NCBI GenBank assembly: GCA_002296285.1
Contig: DBHX01000056.1
Span: 1 to 23,852 of the forward strand
Reading direction: 5' to 3'
Source of the DNA: a bacterium UBP8_UBA817
Lineage (GTDB): Bacteria; Margulisbacteria; Marinamargulisbacteria; UBA817
Length of the DNA: 23,852 nt
This document shows positions 1-7,465 of this stretch, piece after piece. The position numbers and the translations under genes were made by a program. Positions within the stretch are counted from its first letter, which is position 1, and every line of letters begins with the position of its first letter. The notes under the pieces were generated by a model, which was given only the letters and a program-made list of their open reading frames with translations, was not told the origin of the DNA and searched no databases.

Positions 1-186
1 AATGGCCGGGTAGGCGTCAGTGACTCCCAACTGAAAGCCAGCGGTTAAGCTATCCCCAATGAACATCATGGATGGTGGTTGAGCACTGACCAAAACACAG
101 TTAGATATGAAGATGACGAAGGGGATGATGGCAACCAGTCGAAACCCACGTATCAGTCTAAAAAAAGGTGCCTTCAAATGGTACAT
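1..186 (-). CDS. GDSL/SGNH esterase (TesA/arylesterase-like), 5' part only
   Basis: Only the first 62 codons lie in the window; the gene runs off the left edge. The translation has a hydrophobic N-terminus (about residues 11-35) ending in VSA-QPP, which fits a signal peptidase I site. It is followed directly by block I of the GDSL family, MFIGDSLTAGFQLGV, with the nucleophile at Ser46, then DAYPA. The family hydrolyses thioesters and esters, usually in the periplasm (TesA in E. coli). The start ATG (184-186) lies 25 nt downstream of the rsmA stop, so this is probably the last visible gene of the mgtC-like/pdxA/rsmA operon. Family assignment is firm from block I and its spacing; substrate cannot be judged from a fragment. 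Confidence 0.85.
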   Translation of the reverse strand, partial: MYHLKAPFFRLIRGFRLVAIIPFVIFISNCVLVSAQPPSMMFIGDSLTAGFQLGVTDAYPAI

Positions 187-210
187 AGTTGTTATGGTAC
201 CTAAAAAAAA

Positions 211-1014
211 TTAGTTTGAACATTCATTTGGTAGCGAAATGTAGGATTGAATCATTGAAAACAACGCTTGATGCTCTTCGAGGCTTAGGGATTCGCCGCG
301 CTGTTTGAGGTGTTGATTCAGTGTTGCATTTCCTTTGATCGCCTCATCGCAACGAATGTGTGGGCTATTCATGAGGCAATTCATCATGGTTTTGCGTCGT
401 CCCCAAAAAAAGGATCGGGTCATGGCGAAAAATAAGGCGGTATCGGATGTCGAATATATATTTTCTTTGGCAATGAACTGAATCACACTGGAGTCCACAT
501 TTGGCACGGGGGTAAAGCAGTTTCTCGATACATTAAATCCTTTTTTCACTGTAAAGTGATGATTACAAAAAATGGTCATTGATCCGTATGATTTGGTATT
601 TTTATTGGCAAGTAAGCGATCGGTGACATCTTTTTGAATCATCATCGTAATGGGGCCAAGGTGATGTTTATAATGGGTCAATGTTTCAATGAGAGGTGAT
701 GTGATTTGATAGGGAATATTGGCGATGATGGGGGCCTTTTCAGGCAAGGTTGAATAATCAACACTCAATGCATCTTGGTGAGTAAAGGTGATGTTTTTTA
801 AGCCTAAATTAGACACATAGTCGATCCATCGTTCATCAATTTCGATGACGGTGGTCGGGCCAATGGCGCTTAATGCTTGCGTTAGGATTCCTTTGCCGCA
901 ACCTATTTCAATGATGGGACTATTGGGCGAGGGGTTCGCTAAGGTAATGATTTTATGAATGATGTTTTGGTCATTTAAAAACACTTGACCCAGTGTTTTG
1001 GTGTGCTGTTTCAT
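211..1014 (-). CDS. rsmA: 16S rRNA (adenine-N6,N6) dimethyltransferase RsmA/KsgA
   Basis: A 267-residue enzyme, the usual length for RsmA, which dimethylates two adjacent adenines in the 3'-terminal helix of 16S rRNA during 30S assembly, using S-adenosylmethionine. Seen in the sequence: the N-terminal LGQVFLND segment, the SAM-binding loop EIGCGKG (about 37-43), the acidic motif VIEIDERW, the catalytic NIPYQITSP block (family NLPY), and FTPVPNVDS before the C-terminal helical domain. Its ATG overlaps the pdxA stop by 4 nt (ATGA), so translation is probably coupled. The pdxA-ksgA order is the same as in enterobacteria. No oddities. Confidence 0.97.
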   Translation of the reverse strand: MKQHTKTLGQVFLNDQNIIHKIITLANPSPNSPIIEIGCGKGILTQALSAIGPTTVIEIDERWIDYVSNLGLKNITFTHQDALSVDYSTLPEKAPIIANIPYQITSPLIETLTHYKHHLGPITMMIQKDVTDRLLANKNTKSYGSMTIFCNHHFTVKKGFNVSRNCFTPVPNVDSSVIQFIAKENIYSTSDTALFFAMTRSFFWGRRKTMMNCLMNSPHIRCDEAIKGNATLNQHLKQRGESLSLEEHQALFSMIQSYISLPNECSN

Positions 1015-1946
1015 GATCCGTATGTGATGGCGTATTTGATTGCTGAGGCCATGGCACTGGGGTTGGCAATTCCTTTTCCGGCAATATCATAGGCGGTGCC
1101 ATGATCGGGCGATGTTCGACAAATGGGCAGGCCAATGGTCACATTAACGGCTGAATCAAAAGCCAAGAGTTTAACTGGAATCAATCCCTGATCATGGTAG
1201 TGGGCCACCACAATATCCCATTGTTTGTCATAGGCTTGCCTAAAAATAATATCTGGGGATATGGGCCCTGATATAGACGCATTCGAAAATGATAATGATT
1301 GGATGATGGGGGTTAAGGTGTTGTTTTCAAATGATCCAAATTGGCCGTTTTCACTGGCATGCGGGTTTAAGCCGGCAATTGCAATTCGAGGTTTTTTTAT
1401 TCCCAATGTTTGACCAAAGGTGATGGCGTTTTTAATCGTTTCAGTGATTAATTCTGGGGTGAGTGATGCTTCCACATCACTCAATGGAATGTGGATGGTG
1501 CTCAAGATGACATTCAGGTCTTTTGAATGAAAGGCCATGCTGGCATTGGGTGCATTGAAATAATCTTTGAGCAGGGTTGTATGCCCCGTAAATGGCAGTT
1601 TTGCTGCTAGGAAACCGGCCTTTGAAATGGGGGCTGTTACAAGTGCTGAATTATTTATTTTGCAATAATTGAGAGCTTCAATTAATGCCTCATGCGCTAT
1701 TTGAGCATTGATGGGGTCGTTGGGCTGAGCGGTGGGTGTGAGTGATTTGCCAATGTGCACGGTTTTTATTTCCCCCGGCGCAATGTGGCCATTAAATTCC
1801 GATAGCGTTGGGTGATTGTCCGGGTGACATTGTTCGTGCATGAATAAAATAATTCCAGGATGCGAGTGGATGGCTTTGAGGGCTTTGAATGTGACTTCTG
1901 GGCCGATGCCGGCCGGGTCACCCAATGTAATGCAAATGGGAGGCAT
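1011..1946 (-). CDS. pdxA: 4-hydroxythreonine-4-phosphate dehydrogenase PdxA
   Basis: A 311-residue protein of the PdxA family. It oxidises 4-phosphooxy-L-threonine with NAD(P)+ in the DXP-dependent pathway to pyridoxal 5'-phosphate. Motifs seen: ITLGDPAGIGPE at the N-terminus, TGHTTLL with the first metal-ligand His, HYHDQGLIPVK with the second, and RTSPDHGTAYDIAGKG with the third. Length is slightly below the E. coli enzyme (329). It abuts the mgtC-like stop directly and overlaps rsmA by 4 nt. PLP made here would serve the two PLP enzymes of the sulfur operon in the same window, though proximity does not prove co-regulation. Confidence 0.97.
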   Translation of the reverse strand: MPPICITLGDPAGIGPEVTFKALKAIHSHPGIILFMHEQCHPDNHPTLSEFNGHIAPGEIKTVHIGKSLTPTAQPNDPINAQIAHEALIEALNYCKINNSALVTAPISKAGFLAAKLPFTGHTTLLKDYFNAPNASMAFHSKDLNVILSTIHIPLSDVEASLTPELITETIKNAITFGQTLGIKKPRIAIAGLNPHASENGQFGSFENNTLTPIIQSLSFSNASISGPISPDIIFRQAYDKQWDIVVAHYHDQGLIPVKLLAFDSAVNVTIGLPICRTSPDHGTAYDIAGKGIANPSAMASAIKYAITYGS

Positions 1947-2591
1947 TTATGTTTGACTGAATGAGTCAATGGTGGTTAAGCCATTGAGCTTTGATAAAAT
2001 GCGATGGTTGGCCAATGGGGTGGTGAGGTAAGAAACGGTAAGCTCCATTTTATTTGTGGTTTTTTCAATTTTTTTGTTGGTGATTTTGCAATTCAAATGA
2101 TGAATAAATTTGAGGGTGGTTTCGATATCAGAATATGTTTTGCACCGAATGTAAACGCGATAAGAGCGCAATTTGGTTTGGTATTTATTTGATCGTAGAA
2201 ATCGAAATAAAATCAGCAATGCGATGGTTGAAATAATGCTGTAAACGAAATACGCGCCTCCGATGAGCATCCCGACAGAGGCATTAACAAATACCAATGC
2301 CGCAGAGGTCAGTCCTTCAATGCGTTCTTTAGATTGCAAAATGGTGCCAGCGCCAATAAACCCGATGCCGGATACCACTTGAGCGGCGATTCGCGTGGGG
2401 TCACCTTCGGCGGCCATTAAAGAAAAATGTGTAAATAAACAAGACCCCATGCAAATGAGGGTGTGTGTTTTAATTCCCGCAGGTTTTCCCATGGATTCAC
2501 GTTCAATGCCAATGGCAAATCCGCACCCGATGGATAAAATAATCTTGAAAATAAAAACCAGCCAGTCGAGTTCGTTAAAAAAGAATGCCAT
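1947..2591 (-). CDS. MgtC/SapB-family membrane protein
   Basis: 214 residues. The N-terminal part (about 10-135) has several hydrophobic segments with MgtC signature stretches: GIERE, PAGIKTHTLI, DPTRIAAQVVSGIGFIGAGTI and GLTSAALVFVNASVG. The C-terminal part (about 140-214) is soluble and fits the small ACT-like tail of this family. MgtC proteins modulate magnesium adaptation and, in some bacteria, the F-type ATP synthase; the role of housekeeping homologues is unclear. The block usually written LTTAAxxWVTAAIG is altered here (F and N replace W and T). It is first in the run to pdxA, rsmA and tesA-like, with no gap to pdxA. The start has no Shine-Dalgarno but sits at the predicted +1 of a strong promoter. 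Confidence 0.9.
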   Translation of the reverse strand: MAFFFNELDWLVFIFKIILSIGCGFAIGIERESMGKPAGIKTHTLICMGSCLFTHFSLMAAEGDPTRIAAQVVSGIGFIGAGTILQSKERIEGLTSAALVFVNASVGMLIGGAYFVYSIISTIALLILFRFLRSNKYQTKLRSYRVYIRCKTYSDIETTLKFIHHLNCKITNKKIEKTTNKMELTVSYLTTPLANHRILSKLNGLTTIDSFSQT

Positions 2592-2625
2592 TTGGTTATT
2601 ATATCAGAAATGAGTTGGCTGACAC
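2592..2625 (-). promoter_or_regulatory. Extended -10 promoter of the mgtC-like/pdxA/rsmA operon, predicted leaderless
   Basis: Read on the minus strand: GTGTCA (2620-2625), a 16-nt spacer, TGA, then a perfect TATAAT (2598-2603). Six bases separate the -10 from the ATG, so the predicted +1 is the A of the mgtC-like start codon. This would give a leaderless mRNA, which agrees with the absence of a Shine-Dalgarno sequence. Prediction from consensus only. Confidence 0.65.
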
Positions 2626-2671
2626 CATTCAATTCTCAGTATCACCATTATTGTTTCTGAAATGCATTTTT

Positions 2672-2698
2672 ATGGGGTTATATTTTTAAAATACCCAT
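2672..2698. other. Imperfect hairpin just downstream of the secreted-protein gene
   Basis: Outer arms ATGGG and CCCAT and inner arms TATaTTTT and AAAATA can pair with small bulges. It begins 3 bp past the stop of the minus-strand gene at 2702. The exit side on the minus strand is A-rich, not T-rich, so it is not a classical intrinsic terminator. The rest of the 110-bp gap holds the mgtC promoter. Confidence 0.25.
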
Positions 2699-2701
2699 GA
2701 T

Positions 2702-3349
2702 TTAAAAATAAAATCCTGAAGAGTAAAGAAAATTAATTTGTGGCATTGGATACATGCGTTGCCCATCTGTATTCATGTTAAACCCTATTAAAGTTTTGGT
2801 GACAAACTCAATATTTCCAATTTCACCATCGTTATATTTTCGGTAGACATTGGTCAATCCAAACGCCGGTGTTACAAATGATTTTTCGGATTGCAATCCA
2901 TCAATATCAAATGCATCAAAGAAGCGCGTGTCGGTTTCATTTAAAATGGTTTGGGTTTTAACTAAAAACGTCCAATACGCTTCTTTGAATTGCGTTTTTG
3001 GCGGTATAAATAAAAATCGTGACTCCTGAACAACGTTTGACTCATGAAACCAGCGATACCCCAATGAAAATGAACTGGATTTTATGCGAAGTTTTTTGGC
3101 AACCACCCACCTGAATCCAGTGACATCAAAAAATGGAATAGGAACAATGGGAACATCGTTAAAGGTAATGTCCAACCATCCCACGGATGCAAATACACTT
3201 TGAGTCTCGGAAATGGGCAAGGTTCCACCAAACTCTATGCCTTGAGAACCAAATTCAAGGGCCCATTTTTTTTCTGATAAGGCGGTGGTCTCAGCGGCAT
3301 AAGCCACATAAAAAATGAATATAGAAATAGCTAATATTTTTCGAAGCAT
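2702..3349 (-). CDS. Secreted outer-membrane-type protein, unknown function
   Basis: 215 residues from the ATG at 3347-3349. A clear signal peptide follows (MLRKILAISIFIFYVAYA, then AET). The mature part alternates hydrophobic and polar residues, is rich in aromatic and glycine residues, and ends SSGFYF, a terminal Phe as in outer-membrane beta-barrels. I do not recognise the family. An upstream in-frame TTG at 3385 is not used: it is part of a perfect TTGACA -35 box, so transcription would start after it. The gene stands alone on the minus strand, divergent from sppA. A small barrel or barrel-associated protein is the best guess; about 8-10 strands would fit the length. No catalytic motif is visible. 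Confidence 0.7.
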   Translation of the reverse strand: MLRKILAISIFIFYVAYAAETTALSEKKWALEFGSQGIEFGGTLPISETQSVFASVGWLDITFNDVPIVPIPFFDVTGFRWVVAKKLRIKSSSFSLGYRWFHESNVVQESRFLFIPPKTQFKEAYWTFLVKTQTILNETDTRFFDAFDIDGLQSEKSFVTPAFGLTNVYRKYNDGEIGNIEFVTKTLIGFNMNTDGQRMYPMPQINFLYSSGFYF

Positions 3350-3385
3350 TGAGTTCAAACTATATATTTTTTTATTGAATGTCAA
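3350..3385 (-). promoter_or_regulatory. Promoter of the secreted-protein gene
   Basis: Minus strand: perfect TTGACA (3380-3385), a 17-nt spacer, TAGTTT (3357-3362); alternatively TATAGT (3359-3364) with a 15-nt spacer. Either gives a predicted 5' leader of about 1-3 nt before the ATG at 3349. Confidence 0.5.
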
Positions 3386-3535
3386 TCATGAGCTTGTTTT
3401 AAAATTATTGGGATTGGTATCCGAGGAGGGTGTTTTCAACCTCTGACAAGACGCACATGATCGGCACATATAAAAACATTAGGCATCGGAAAACCGATCA
3501 ATAATTAGTTTATTAAAGGTAATCAGTTTGCAAGG

Positions 3536-3564
3536 TTTACGTTTTTTTTAATATCATCGATAAT
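3536..3564 (+). promoter_or_regulatory. Putative sppA promoter
   Basis: TTTACG (3536-3541), a 17-nt spacer, GATAAT (3559-3564). The predicted +1 is about 3571, leaving only about 6 nt before the ATG at 3577 and no room for a Shine-Dalgarno. The rest of the 3386-3535 divergent gap holds a short hairpin (ATCGG-AAAA-CCGAT, 3484-3497) and nothing else I can identify. Confidence 0.4.
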
Positions 3565-3576
3565 GGTTTTAGCTTC

Positions 3577-5931
3577 ATGAACGTTTTGAAAATATTCTTT
3601 TATGCTTTAATGTTAACATCAATGGCCCATGCCAGTTTTTTAGAGGACTCGGTGAAGATGTCTTACAGCATTAAGGCCATGGGACGCGGTGGGGCGGGTG
3701 TGGCGCAACCTTATGGGGCCGATGCGTTAACCACGAATCCCGCCGGTTTATCACAAAGCGGCAGTGGGTTGCATATCAATAACTTGGATTATTCAAAAGC
3801 GAATACTGATTACAGGCAATCCACCGTATTTCATCGAAAATCCTTGGGCCTCGGGTTGTGGAAGGTTGAATCGGGAATGGATTCACTGGAAACGTTTGGC
3901 TTGGGGGTTGCCAGGCGAAATCGAAATGGTGTGGATTGGGGATTATCGTATAAATCCCATTCGTATGTGAATGGTGCCCAAAAGTCATCGCTTTGGAGCT
4001 CTGATTTGGGGGTCATTATGCACATCAATCGATCCTTGGATATTGGGTTTGTTGGCCGTGATATTTTGGGTTCTGAAGATCGTGGGTATTCCCCATCCAT
4101 TGAGTCAGGGATTTTAATTAAAACGCCGGATGCATCCGCGAAAATTTTTGCGGATGTTGTGGTTAATAAGCACCAAACGGATTATGGCGATGCCTACATG
4201 CGTTATGGGTTGGATTATGCGTTAACCAAGGATTTGACACTTCGATTTGGTGGGGATCAAAATTATTACACGGCGGGGGCATCGTTTGATCTTTTATTTT
4301 TTTCGGTGGACTATGCCTATCAATCGCCAAAAAACAATCAGAAAGAGGCGTTGGTCGGGTTGGGTTTAAAAATTGGCAAGGCGCGTGAGCCGGAGTCGTT
4401 TCGCCGAAAGTATGCATTATTTAAACCCAATTCAATGGCTTACCTTGAAATCAATGGGGCATTAACCAGTGGCTATTCTTCCATTAGCTTATTGGGGGGG
4501 CGTAAAATTGGCTCTAACGATGTGATTCAATTGATCAATAAAGCCAATCATGATCCGGATTGTCAGGGGTACTTATTACGGATTAAATCGCTTGAGGGGG
4601 ATTTGGCCAATATTGCCTTGGTTCAAGAGATTCGAAATGAACTTCAAAAAGGTCGTGCACTTGGAAAGAAAGTATATGTGTACTTGGATGGCTGGGCCCC
4701 CTTGCCTTCGTATTACTTGGCCAGTGTAGGGGATGTTGTGGTGATGCCACCGTTTGGATCCATTCATCAACTAGGTATTCCGTTTGAGGTGTTAAAATTT
4801 GATGAATTAATGAATCGGTTTGGCATTCGTTATCATTTGCTTCATTCTGGAAAATACAAAGTGTCAACCTCGGCATTTAGTGATCAGTTATCAATGTCAC
4901 AAAAAGAGACAATTACGGGGTCTCTTGAAAATATGATGGCACAGCTAAAGTCAGATATTCATCAATCGCGCAATCAGCCATTGACCAAGAATATTTATGA
5001 TGGTCGTATTATGTCAGCGCAAACGGCCAAGGATTTGGGACTGATTGATCACATTGGTTTTTGGCGAAATATGGTTGATATCATCAAAGAGGATGTCAAG
5101 GGAACCGATGTGGTGTTGGCGAGTTTGGGTGATTTTAGGGAAGCGCCCAGTGATGATTATCTTTGGAGTCCATTCAATAAAATTGCGGTTGTTGAAATTA
5201 ATGGAGCGATTGCTTCTGGTAAGAACCGATCGGATGTGTTGTTTGGTGGTGTTCAAACGGGATCCGATGACATTGCACGAACGTTTGAGCGATTAAGCAA
5301 GGATCCATTTTTACAAGGGGTGATTATTCGTATCAACTCCCCCGGTGGATCGGTCATTGCAGCCGATCAAATATTGGATGCGGTGAATGAATTTAAGAAA
5401 GTATCCAAGAAGCCCGTTTATGCATCCATGGGGACGTTTGCAGCCTCTGGGGGCTATTATGTGGCATTGGGTTCCGATCAGATATTTGCCAATGGCGCGA
5501 CCATTACTGGGTCCATTGGTGTGAGGAGTGGTTTTTTAAATTTTTATGAGTTTAATAAGGAGTGGGGGATTTCTTATGAAAGCTTGTCTACCGGGAAATA
5601 TGTGGATGCTTTTAGCCCCAATAAGGTGTTTGATGATGATACAAAGGCCATGATTCTTGCCCATCAACAAGAGTCGTATCAGCATTTTAAATCTTTGGTT
5701 CAGGAATCTCGGCAGCTTACGGATGATGAGGTCAATGCTGTTTCGCAAGGTCAATTCATGACGGGTGAAGAAGCCAAGAGCATTGGTTTGGTGGATGAGG
5801 TTGGGTCGTATACAGACACCATTGAAGCCATGGAAAAATCATTGGGGCTCAAACAGTCTCGAGTGGTGGTTTATGGTCGACCAAAAATGATCTCACCATT
5901 TAATTTCTTGAGTTTTTTATTTGATCAGTGA
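3577..5931 (+). CDS. sppA: SppA-type signal peptide peptidase with N-terminal outer-membrane beta-barrel-like domain
   Basis: 784 residues in three parts. Residues 1-19 are a signal peptide (cut after AHA). Residues about 20-275 look like a PorV/TraF-type outer-membrane domain: AMGRGGAGVAQPYGADALTTNPAGL, then repeated amphipathic strands rich in Gly and aromatic residues. Residues about 285-520 and 535-745 are the two ClpP-like SppA halves (MAYLEINGA... and IAVVEINGAI...). The catalytic pair is present: Lys428 in GKYKVSTSAF (E. coli Lys209 in GTYKS) and Ser624 in TFAASGGYY (E. coli Ser409). Their spacing of 196 residues matches E. coli (200). SppA degrades cleaved signal peptides in the envelope. 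E. coli SppA (618 aa) has a single N-terminal membrane anchor; here a barrel-like domain takes its place, suggesting outer-membrane attachment with the protease facing the periplasm. The gene's end overlaps the convergent MerC-like gene by 7 nt. Confidence 0.93.
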   Translation: MNVLKIFFYALMLTSMAHASFLEDSVKMSYSIKAMGRGGAGVAQPYGADALTTNPAGLSQSGSGLHINNLDYSKANTDYRQSTVFHRKSLGLGLWKVESGMDSLETFGLGVARRNRNGVDWGLSYKSHSYVNGAQKSSLWSSDLGVIMHINRSLDIGFVGRDILGSEDRGYSPSIESGILIKTPDASAKIFADVVVNKHQTDYGDAYMRYGLDYALTKDLTLRFGGDQNYYTAGASFDLLFFSVDYAYQSPKNNQKEALVGLGLKIGKAREPESFRRKYALFKPNSMAYLEINGALTSGYSSISLLGGRKIGSNDVIQLINKANHDPDCQGYLLRIKSLEGDLANIALVQEIRNELQKGRALGKKVYVYLDGWAPLPSYYLASVGDVVVMPPFGSIHQLGIPFEVLKFDELMNRFGIRYHLLHSGKYKVSTSAFSDQLSMSQKETITGSLENMMAQLKSDIHQSRNQPLTKNIYDGRIMSAQTAKDLGLIDHIGFWRNMVDIIKEDVKGTDVVLASLGDFREAPSDDYLWSPFNKIAVVEINGAIASGKNRSDVLFGGVQTGSDDIARTFERLSKDPFLQGVIIRINSPGGSVIAADQILDAVNEFKKVSKKPVYASMGTFAASGGYYVALGSDQIFANGATITGSIGVRSGFLNFYEFNKEWGISYESLSTGKYVDAFSPNKVFDDDTKAMILAHQQESYQHFKSLVQESRQLTDDEVNAVSQGQFMTGEEAKSIGLVDEVGSYTDTIEAMEKSLGLKQSRVVVYGRPKMISPFNFLSFLFDQ

Positions 5932-6311
5932 TCATCTGATGCACAACATTTTTTTAAATCGTTGTGATTAATTTTGTAAGCAATGAGCACAATAATTGTT
6001 CCGATAATGAGTAACTCTAAGTTAATATGTAAATCAGTCATTAATTCAATGATTGTATTGATTCCCCAAAATGAAACCCCAATAATAAATAATATGGCGG
6101 AATGTTTTCTTTTATGTGTGCAGTAACCATTATAGACGATCATAATTCCACAGGTGATTGAAATGATTAACAGGGCAATTTCTACGAAGATATTTTCAAA
6201 TAAATGGCCAAGCATTGGCGCGGCCATCACAATGAAGGGGGCCAGTATACAGTGAAGAACGCATGCGAAAGATGCGAATGTCATTAATTTGTTTTTTGTT
6301 GATTTAGACAT
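5925..6311 (-). CDS. MerC-like small membrane protein
   Basis: 128 residues from the ATG at 6309-6311, chosen because AAGGA lies 7 nt upstream; an in-frame TTG at 6329 would bury this site. Four hydrophobic segments are visible, with a cysteine pair in the first (CVLHCILAPF), the MerC hallmark, and another Cys in YNGYCTHKRK. The tail KKCCASDDH has a vicinal Cys pair and His, and could bind metal. MerC moves Hg(II) across the inner membrane in mer operons, but no merA, merR, merT or merP is present here, and many MerC-domain proteins are stand-alone with unknown substrate. It converges on sppA with a 7-nt overlap of coding ends. Confidence 0.75.
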   Translation of the reverse strand: MSKSTKNKLMTFASFACVLHCILAPFIVMAAPMLGHLFENIFVEIALLIISITCGIMIVYNGYCTHKRKHSAILFIIGVSFWGINTIIELMTDLHINLELLIIGTIIVLIAYKINHNDLKKCCASDDH

Positions 6312-6358
6312 GTGATTTCCTTTATCCAATTTTTTTATTTTTTAATGGTTTGATTAAA

Positions 6359-6397
6359 GCAATTATCATAGCAATTATTGATTTTATCGGCAATAAT
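6359..6397 (-). promoter_or_regulatory. Promoter of the MerC-like gene with repeated GCAATTAT elements
   Basis: Minus strand: TTGCCG (6388-6393), 17-nt spacer, TATGAT (6365-6370), predicting a leader of about 45-50 nt that carries the Shine-Dalgarno. On the plus strand GCAATTAT occurs at 6359-6366 and 6371-6378, and GCAATAAT at 6390-6397, flanking the -10 and overlapping the -35: candidate operator sites for an unknown regulator. The leader also contains TTTAAT/ATTAAA arms that could form a small hairpin. Confidence 0.45.
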
Positions 6398-6441
6398 GGC
6401 ATTTTTTGAATTTGTAAATTTTTTTAATTTTATGAATTTTA

Positions 6442-6488
6442 TTGACAGTTATCGACGATACTAAGTTACAGTGACGTTAAATGGAGGT
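6442..6488 (+). promoter_or_regulatory. Putative promoter and strong RBS of the lipoprotein gene
   Basis: Perfect TTGACA (6442-6447) but only a loose -10, TACAGT (6467-6472), at 19-nt spacing. GGAGGT (6483-6488) is a full Shine-Dalgarno 6 nt before the ATG at 6495 and decides that start over the upstream in-frame GTG at 6471. Confidence 0.4.
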
Positions 6489-6494
6489 AAGATT

Positions 6495-7403
6495 ATGAAA
6501 AAATATACCGCTTTGTTATTAACAATATTAATTATGGGATGTTCCAATTCTGGTTCAGATGGTGTTCAGAAAGTTGGTTTTACAGTGGCTGAATTGGATG
6601 CACTAAAATCGTTGAAAAATATTAAAACTCCCGTAAGTTCAGGTGGTGGTAGTAGTGATACTGGTGGGTTGGGCATTCGTCTTTCTTCAGGCAATTTATC
6701 AAGTATAGGTGCACAGGGATCAAGCGCTGAAACCACTCTTGATGTTTCTAAGTTTCATGAAAATATTCATCCATTTAAGTATGAACAAAAAGTGGTTAGT
6801 TCAAATGGTGAGTTGAAAGCCCTTCAATTTTATTCTTGGTCATTTGAGGGTAAAGTTGAAAAATACAAAGCGCTAACAGCTGTTGATCATAACTTTTCCA
6901 ATAATCCAAATGATATTAATGGAATCATTTGGTATCAGAATTTTCATATTGATAACAGTTTAAGCGAGCAGCAGGTTTATGAATCACATATTGTTTCTTA
7001 TGCGTATGCGCCTAATCATGAAATGCATTATGAGTCTGACACATTTTATATTGATGATAAAATAAGATTGTCCAGATTTGAGTTGGGTTCAGCTAGTCAA
7101 AGTTGTCAATACACTGTAAGATCTACTGCCATAAATTCTACTACCATCGTATTTAATGTGTGTGATTTGAGAATTACGGCTTATGGTGAGAATCAAACGG
7201 CGCATCAATTTAGTGGATCTCTTAACAATAAGTCTCTTGAGTTGCAATTTGAATTTACTGAAGATGGGGATATTAATGATGTTAGCGCATCTATTGTAAC
7301 AAATGCACTTTTTAATACGTCTGGACAGCAGGTTGGGTACTTTAATCTGAATTTAATTGATGGGGCATTTACCATTTTAGATAATAATAAACAGCCTATT
7401 TAA
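6495..7403 (+). CDS. Putative lipoprotein, unknown function
   Basis: 302 residues. The N-terminus MKKYTALLLTILIMGC is a lipoprotein signal with lipobox IMGC (acylated Cys16). Position +2 is Ser, which in E. coli would favour sorting to the outer membrane. A Ser/Gly-rich stretch follows (SSGGGSSDTGGLG, about residues 46-58), then a probably beta-rich domain with many aromatic and Asn/Asp residues (about 85-302). Two Cys (SQSCQY and NVCDLR) could form a disulfide in the exported domain. I do not recognise the family. The gene looks visibly more AT-rich than its neighbours and is isolated on its strand with its own promoter and terminator, so recent acquisition is possible but not shown. Confidence 0.75.
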   Translation: MKKYTALLLTILIMGCSNSGSDGVQKVGFTVAELDALKSLKNIKTPVSSGGGSSDTGGLGIRLSSGNLSSIGAQGSSAETTLDVSKFHENIHPFKYEQKVVSSNGELKALQFYSWSFEGKVEKYKALTAVDHNFSNNPNDINGIIWYQNFHIDNSLSEQQVYESHIVSYAYAPNHEMHYESDTFYIDDKIRLSRFELGSASQSCQYTVRSTAINSTTIVFNVCDLRITAYGENQTAHQFSGSLNNKSLELQFEFTEDGDINDVSASIVTNALFNTSGQQVGYFNLNLIDGAFTILDNNKQPI

Positions 7404-7433
7404 TCTAATAACGTATAAAATTTATTTATGTTT

Positions 7434-7465
7434 AAGTGCCCACAAATTTGTGGGTACTTTTATTT
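7434..7465 (+). terminator. Intrinsic terminator of the lipoprotein gene
   Basis: A 26-nt inverted repeat with arms AAGTGCCCACAAA and TTTGTGGGTACTT (13 pairs, one of them G-T), followed by TTTTATTT. The stem ends one base before the stop codon of the convergent maf gene. On the minus strand the exit is A/T-mixed rather than T-rich, so plus-strand termination is the main call. Confidence 0.85.

Noticed and set aside
2672..2698. Hairpin considered as rho-independent terminator
   Set aside because: Stem is bulged and the exit on the minus strand is A-rich rather than T-rich, so it is listed only as a low-confidence hairpin.
3350..3385. In-frame TTG start at 3385 extending the secreted protein by 12 residues
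   Set aside because: That TTG is part of a perfect TTGACA -35 box, and the ATG at 3349 starts a standard signal peptide.
3831..4876. Several minus-strand ORFs within sppA
   Set aside because: They lie within a continuous, motif-rich sppA frame and their translations are low in recognisable features.
5925..6311. Mercury resistance operon
   Set aside because: Only a MerC-like gene is present; no merA, merR, merT or merP is visible nearby.
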